DNA from: Nymphalis io
Taxonomy: Eukaryota; Arthropoda; Insecta; Lepidoptera; Nymphalidae
NCBI RefSeq assembly: GCF_905147045.1
Contig: NC_065908.1
Location: 9,300,001 to 9,364,000, forward strand
DNA: 64,000 bases
Direction of reading: 5' to 3'
The position numbers and the translations under genes were made by a program. Position 1 is the stretch's first letter, and each line of letters opens with the position of its first letter. Of the stretch, positions 58,264 through 64,000 are shown piece by piece. The notes under the pieces were generated by a model that made no database searches, was not told the DNA's origin, and was given only the letters and a program-made list of their open reading frames with translations.

Positions 58264-59779
58264 AATATAGTAACTAAAATAAAATGTTGCCAGCTTGTGA
58301 AGAGTTAAATTTTTCAATTTTTTTCAATTTACCAATACACTCGTTTCATAAGAAACTATAATAATCAGAATTATAAATGTTATTCACATAATTGTGTGTT
58401 AAAATTTTAACAAAGATAAATAATATCAGTTTCTATTTTAATGTTTGAAGAATAAATACACGTAAAAGTTAGTACACTTTAATAATTACAATTAAGTCTA
58501 TTCTGTTATAGAGTATCCTCTCAAATATTTTCCTCTGGTATAACTCACACAATGTACGTTATGACCGCATATTGTTATTTGTATTAAAAACTGTTATTAC
58601 TTTACTATTATAATTGCACGGAATTTTGTCAATCGATTTTATTGTGTATCAATCTCCGATTGGTCGGCTTCTAATGTCACTTTTGCTACAAACGAGTCGA
58701 CCAATCAAAACGCACGTGACATTTCACATTCTAGTGTTGCTATGAATAATTAAAAATTACCCACTCATCCGTAACTTAGAACCCGTTTTGAAATATTGAA
58801 GTTTATTAATTTTTTTTATATTTATTTATTATAGAGACGGTCACGTAACCATAAATTAAAGGGAAATATAAATATAAGTTTCAAGATAATCTTAATTTTA
58901 AGTTCGTATTGAAATTTACCAAAATTTATTTTAATTATATATGATTAATAATGTACATTTTATAATATAGTATTGTCTTGAAATGAAATCTATATTTTTA
59001 TTAAATCAAAATGGATATTAAATGACCTTGTTGAAATGTATCGTTTACTTTGTTCGTGAATTTCATTCGTAATATTATATAATTAAGATTTAATAAATAG
59101 TGCTTTCGCTACGAGCTCGGCCTATAAGGTAGTATGTAACTATAAATCTTTTAGTTTTAAGATAATAAAAAGCCTGTTTAAAACCGACCGCCGCATATAC
59201 ATCTGACTATGCCATATATAATAAAGATCTCGTAACCAACTTTACAAGTGTTAAAACTATTCATAAAGCTATAATTAATATGTTACACAAAATATTTTTT
59301 TAAAAGAAAATTATTTTTAAATGTTAAATATATATATGTAACCATATTAAATAATATAAATTGAAATAGTTTCCCACACCATGTATGTAGTTGGTACCTT
59401 GTTTATATTAAACTTGATATCACATGCTTTGAAATAGTTCATTTATATTCATACACAGATTGGCCATCTAGGAAATTACTGCATCGCCTGTAACTTTAAG
59501 TAAAAGTAGTACTACATTATGTTCAAATTAATGTATTAATATTTCTCTAACGCCTATTACAATTGAAATAGTTAATATAAACAAAGCCTAGATTTACATA
59601 TTCCATTCGATTTGATTACCTTAGTTTCATAGACGTTTGATAATTAATCAATAATTAGCAATTTGTGTAATTAACATATTAACATTGTGCAGTTGCATGT
59701 GTGACTGGCAACATTCGATCTCTCGTCTCTGTCCTGTATTAATTTTCATAGCAATAAACAATGCCTTATTTTCAATTTA

Positions 59780-60056
59780 GACGAGCCGGTTGGCGTGGTT
59801 GGTAGAGCACTTGCCTTTCACGCCGAAGGTTGTGGGTTCGATTCCCACCCAGGACAGACATTTGTGTGCATGAACAGGTATGTTTGTCTTGAGTCTGGGT
59901 GTAATTATCTATATAAGTATGTATTTACAAAAGAAAAGTAGTATATATTGTATATCAGTTGTCTGGTTTCCATAGCACAAGCTCTGTACAAGCTTAATTT
60001 GGGATCAGATGGCCGTGTGTGAAAAATGTCCCAGGATATTATTATTATTATTAATT
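59780..60056 (+). mobile_element. tRNA-derived SINE family D
   Basis: The head GCCGGTTGGCGTGGTTGGTA and GAGCACTTGCC give a well-preserved tRNA-like D-arm region. GTGGGTTCGATTCCCACCC is an intact T-arm/B box. The body matches 31197-31457 and the tail is GTCCCAGGATATT plus (ATT)n. It is better preserved than the 31 kb copy. A tRNA scanner could misreport it as a tRNA. Confidence 0.9.
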
Positions 60057-60597
60057 TAACGTAAAATGTTGAAGCGAATGTGCGCTGGATGTAGTCGGTT
60101 TTAAATATGGCCAGGGCAAAACTGAGACGCTTAGAACAAGGAAAATACAGTAATAATGTGAAATAGCACGATATGTTCCTATCGCGTCTTGATAATGTTG
60201 GAATATGATGAATGATTTTTTGAACCAAATTTCCCTGTACACAATCAATTGATTTTATAAATAATAGGCATATGTATAGACTACTGTATTTTGTATAAAA
60301 GGTTAGATTATATAGTTTTACATATTTCATTTGAAACACAATGTATAATAGATGTTCGCTGCTCCACGTTTAAATTCACAATTTTTTGCTTTATATGTTT
60401 TTTTTTTTTTCATAATTAATGACAAATCAAACATATTTAATATACATTCTTCATTCCTTAAGTGTTTTAGATTCTAGATTGCAATCTTAATATTTTTTAT
60501 ATGTGTAATAATGTATTTCTGTTGTTTTGTTTTTGTTTCAGTGAATCAATTTTTTTTTTTACTTAATCGGATTTGACCCATAATGTATTTTGTTATA

Positions 60598-60603
60598 AAT
60601 AAA
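60598..60603 (+). terminator. Candidate polyadenylation signal AATAAA
   Basis: Part of a cluster of AATAAA-like hexamers (60598-60625). It could end a shorter yem 3' UTR. Confidence 0.3.
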
Positions 60604-61094
60604 TGTATATAAAAATAAATATATAAATGTCTAAATGTAAAGCCTTATATTAAAAATGAATTGCTTAACAGTAAACTCTCGTACATAAAACTGTTGTAAA
60701 TAAGCTTGAAAGTATGTTATAAATGTTTTTTTTTTTTTTTAATTTAAAAAACTAAAGTTCTTTGCTTGGCTTTATATAAGAACTTTTTTATGTTCTATAA
60801 TATGTGTGATATAAATATATATATATCGCTTTTACTTATGTTTTTATTGGTCTCTGTATTGCCTCAGTGTGTATGTAGCATTATATTGACATATTGTGTT
60901 TTGTTTCGTGTTTTCTAATTGTCACTGCCAGTATTCTCCCTCGTCCAAAGCAACGTGGAGCAGTTTATTTTAATACTAATGCGAGATGTTATAAAGGTTT
61001 ATTTATGGACGAAATGTTTAGGTTCAGTTTGTAATTATGATGTAAAGTTTTTTAACCTGAAATCCCAAATTATGTCCAATGTAATGTAATGATG

Positions 61095-61100
61095 AATAAA
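61095..61100 (+). terminator. Candidate distal polyadenylation signal AATAAA
   Basis: AATAAA is followed about 20 bp later by a T/GT-rich stretch (TTTCTTTGTTTTTTTTTC), the normal downstream element, so cleavage near 61115-61120 is plausible. Confidence 0.42.
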
Positions 61101-61301
61101 TATTTATAATGAATAGAATTTCTTTGTTTTTTTTTCTCTTTTAACTCGTTAACAGTCCCCATACAAGCGTTCCGAATTCAAGCTATATGTCCACGTGTGA
61201 TTATGTTATTCACTACTTTATATTTATATCAAAATTCAGTTATTTATTTAATTTAAAGATGTTTTTTTTCGTCAATTAGAGTTTTTTTTTAGACTCGTGA
61301 A

Positions 61302-61756
61302 CAGTGGCGTAGCTATCGTAGGGCCAGGTGGTGCAGTGCACCAGGGCCCCGGAGCTCAGGGGGCCCTCTAACCTCAGCTTTGAAAAGAGCATAAAAGAAA
61401 AAAAAGATTTTATTTTTTTAATTTTTTTAAATGAACATCAACAATTACAGAACTCCTGATTTTAGATTTTTCGCGCATGCGCCAAGCGTCCTCGATAAGC
61501 ATGGGCTGTTTGTTGTCGTTATTTTAGTTATTTGGTAGCTTGGATGAGTACGCCCGTAGCACAGTGGATCAGCGATAAGCTCAAGTGCTTGACGGTCGTG
61601 AGATCAATTCGACAATTCCACCCGTCAAGTTTTTAGTTATACAATTGTACTTATAACTTTAAATGTAATATAAGTTCAAGCTACGCGGAAAGAGGGGGTG
61701 AGAGCCCGATTCTTTCCTAACGCACCGGGGCCCTTGTCGACCTAGCGATGCCACTG
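61302..61756. mobile_element. hAT-like non-autonomous element with an internal tRNA-like segment
   Basis: The left end CAGTGGCGTAGCTA and the right end (complement CAGTGGCATCGCTAG) are imperfect terminal inverted repeats. GC-rich GGGCCC blocks lie just inside both. The flanks CTCGTGAA (61294-61301) and CTTGTGAG (61757-61764) match at 6 of 8 positions, consistent with a decayed 8-bp hAT target duplication. Inside, GCCCGTAGCACAGTGG, GCTTGACGGTCGTGAG and ATCAATTCGA resemble a tRNA D-arm to B-box order. There is no transposase. Confidence 0.72.
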
Positions 61757-61764
61757 CTTGTGAG

Positions 61765-64000
61765 TGCCATTAGTCATATGTACGTTTAGTTTATTGACCA
61801 TAGACAATGAATTAGGCAACATAATGCATACTGCAGAAAAATATCGCCTTGCCCTTGATGATACTTAGTGTATCAATAAAAGGTAAACTTACAATAGTTT
61901 ACGATTCTCGTTCACGATTTATTTTGCACATAATAGTGTTTTTCTTTTATTTTCTGGATATTTGTAAAATGTTGGGAAGTCAAGAACAATAACAGACGAA
62001 CATATAAGAAGAATCTTAGAAGATTCTGAAACGAGATAAAGTTACAGTCCAAACTTGCACACCGATAAAGTCAAATACGGTCTTTCAGCAGGGAAAAAAT
62101 ACTCCAATCACATGCAGCCCCCAAATTGTTATACGTTAAGCCGTTAATGATTAATCTAATTTTAAAATTTGACGAATTATTTACTCAAAAATATTAGCAA
62201 AATATACGAAAGTGCATTTTGTCATACTATACTATAAAAATATATACATATAAAAAGTTAACTAGTTTTTTCCTAGATTTATGCATGTGTGCTAATTGTT
62301 AGGTAACTTTTAAATTAGTATCAGTTTTCGCCCGTTTGATTTCACCATTTGTCTTTGGCATTCAGAGCATAGTGAATTTGGGATACCCTTGGTTCCCATA
62401 AAGTACCCTTTTTTCTTTAAAATAAGTTTTAATATATTTTCATGAGCAAATCAAACCTTTTTATAAAAAAAAACGGAATACAATGAAACAACAGTATGTG
62501 TTTATAATTATTTTTTTATTAATTTCACAAAATTATTTATTAAAAGCCACAATCTTTAAGGCTTTTAAGCTGTCAAAGCGATGACGGTTCGAATTTTAAC
62601 TCCCATCATTACCAATCCATCGGTGAGCTAGAAACTTGAATTGTAAAGCTATCTATAAACTACTTTATAAATGTTTTATATTTTATAGAAAATATTGACA
62701 TATACTTCGTCCGATAAGGGGCAGTCAAGCTTGTAATCCACCTATTGCTTAAGGGCGTCGACACGAGCGGCTGAAGCGAAGTGTTCAAACGCCGATTCAT
62801 AAAACTTATACATTATTTAACTTTGTATAACGGTTATTAGTTATTTAGAAATATCTTATTAATCCATGTTATTACTACAAACTTTGTGATTAATAATAGA
62901 TTGTTTTGTTATTATGAAAATGTTAGGCCAGCTCGCGTTGACGACCAGTTATATAGGGATATCATTTTGTAAAAACAATGGCATTAAATTACTTACTGTT
63001 AACATGTGAATAAAACTATATTTACGTATAATAAGAACAGCTCCGTGTAATCATTTATAATATGACGTATTTATACGACAAGCAACATTGATCACTATAA
63101 TAATAGGTATTTTGAAATATGTATATTTTGAAGCTAATTTGTGATATCTAACGAACGCCTTAGTCTATTACGAGCCCCGAAAATGACCTTTTAGCGAACA
63201 AATAGAACAGCTAGTTATACTTTATAAAATGGCTGAATTAAATAATTCGACGGAACACATTCAAGATGGCGACAAAAGGTCATTGACGTGCCTCTCTACA
63301 TACATTTAGAACTATTTTAGTGATATAGACACAGAGGATATTATTATACTTTTTCAGATTCAGTGCTTTCAAATTTATTCGGTTTCGGCTTTTGTGGGTC
63401 CCACATTGCTTTATATACAGAAATAATTATTCGCTTGATTTTAGAAAAAACTATGTAAGTTGTTTAACTAGCAACGGCTGTTATTTAAGATCGCCATTTT
63501 GTTTTAAATATTCACAAAATGGTGTTTAGAACATTTTAGCTTGTATCTACATATCGCGAATAATTTAAAAATTTTAATACAAATATATAGTTATTGAAAG
63601 CTCAACGATTTCAGACACCCTTGTAATATGAGGCTTGCGTTATAAAATATCTTTCTGATTCTAGCCAAACTTAGTGTTGTGCCGAGACATTCGAGTAAGT
63701 AATCGCGTACTAGAATTCTCGAATTAAACTATTTGGATGCACAATCTCGAGTAAGGATTTAGAGTATGTATTAATAGTATTCGAATACTGAATTGAATTT
63801 GTGTTTTTGCATATAAAGTATTTTTTCTTATTTAATGTTTTTATTTTGGGTTCAACTGAATAATTATTAAATTTATTTTGTTACTGCTCGTGTTTTGCGA
63901 AGTGAAAAATATTAAGGAATTCGAACCTAGTACTCGAGTCTGTGACTCGACTTCTGGATCGATTATTTTTATTATATTAACGCTAAATATATTCGAATAC
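61765..64000. other. AT-rich DNA at window end, nothing firm
   Basis: A 27-codon frame starting at 63229 and repeated CGAGTA/ATTCGAATAC strings near 63690-64000 are noted but not called. The latter may be the edge of a transposon cut by the window. Confidence 0.4.

Larger units (their letters stand above)
57979..61120 (+). other. yem: Probable last exon and long 3' UTR of yem
   Basis: A good acceptor (TTTTCGATTGCAG) precedes 57979, and no coding frame follows. The region is AT-rich with one SINE and one hairpin, and it ends in strong polyadenylation signals. That it belongs to yem is inferred from strand and order only. Confidence 0.4.

Noticed and set aside
59780..59855. Possible genuine tRNA gene
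   Set aside because: It is the head of a two-copy SINE (family D) with a shared non-tRNA body. No discriminating cloverleaf can be confirmed by eye.
63229..63312. 27-codon + strand frame starting MAELNNSTEHIQDGDK
   Set aside because: Too short, with no convincing donor. The upstream TATA-like string is too close to serve as a promoter.

Overview
The window is AT-rich (mostly 65-70% A+T by eye) insect nuclear DNA. It looks like a butterfly or moth. The evidence is dense tRNA-derived SINEs of the kind common in Lepidoptera, a second poly(A)-tailed interspersed family, short degenerate LINE tails, a mariner relic, MITE-like inverted repeats, and a gene built of small exons with GT-AG introns. 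A nymphalid butterfly is my best guess, but this is inference only.

One protein-coding gene is well supported. It lies on the + strand with coding exons from 42633 to about 56978, and it encodes a yemanuclein/ubinuclein protein (Drosophila yem, vertebrate UBN1/UBN2). This is the subunit of the HIRA complex that deposits histone H3.3. I could chain 15 exons with consistent phase (2796 nt, 931 codons plus stop). The Hpc2-related domain is in exons 3-4, the conserved ubinuclein middle domain in exons 8-12, and a long lysine/serine-rich disordered region in exon 12. The introns hold several SINEs and other repeats. A spliced 3' UTR probably runs on to a polyadenylation signal near 61095. The exact C-terminus is ambiguous because an in-frame TAA overlaps the exon 14 donor.

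Positions 1 to about 42500 contain no convincing gene. They hold repeats in AT-rich filler. Family A is a tRNA-derived SINE of about 300 bp (Metulj-like). Family B is a retroposon of about 290 bp ending in ...TTCCTATTCTATA(A)n. Family C is a second tRNA-derived SINE of about 350 bp, and family D a third of about 270 bp. Family E consists of LINE-like tails sharing a TATGTGGGACTC core. Family F consists of tails with TACTAATATTATAAA or ACCGATTTTGAT. Several insertions are nested, and several keep target-site duplications. A TATA + initiator + donor arrangement on the minus strand near 9.6-9.7 kb and a possible 5' UTR exon near 23.2 kb hint at other transcription units whose coding exons I cannot see.

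The right end (61.1-64 kb) carries a 455 bp hAT-like non-autonomous element with a tRNA-like segment inside it, then featureless AT-rich DNA. I found no CRISPR array, operon, rRNA or genuine tRNA gene, and nothing that amounts to a new biological system. The most unusual items are the near-perfect nested palindrome at 39773-39963, the hAT/tRNA-like chimera, the inverse nesting of family B, exon-restricted GC islands in yem, and the odd yem 3' end.
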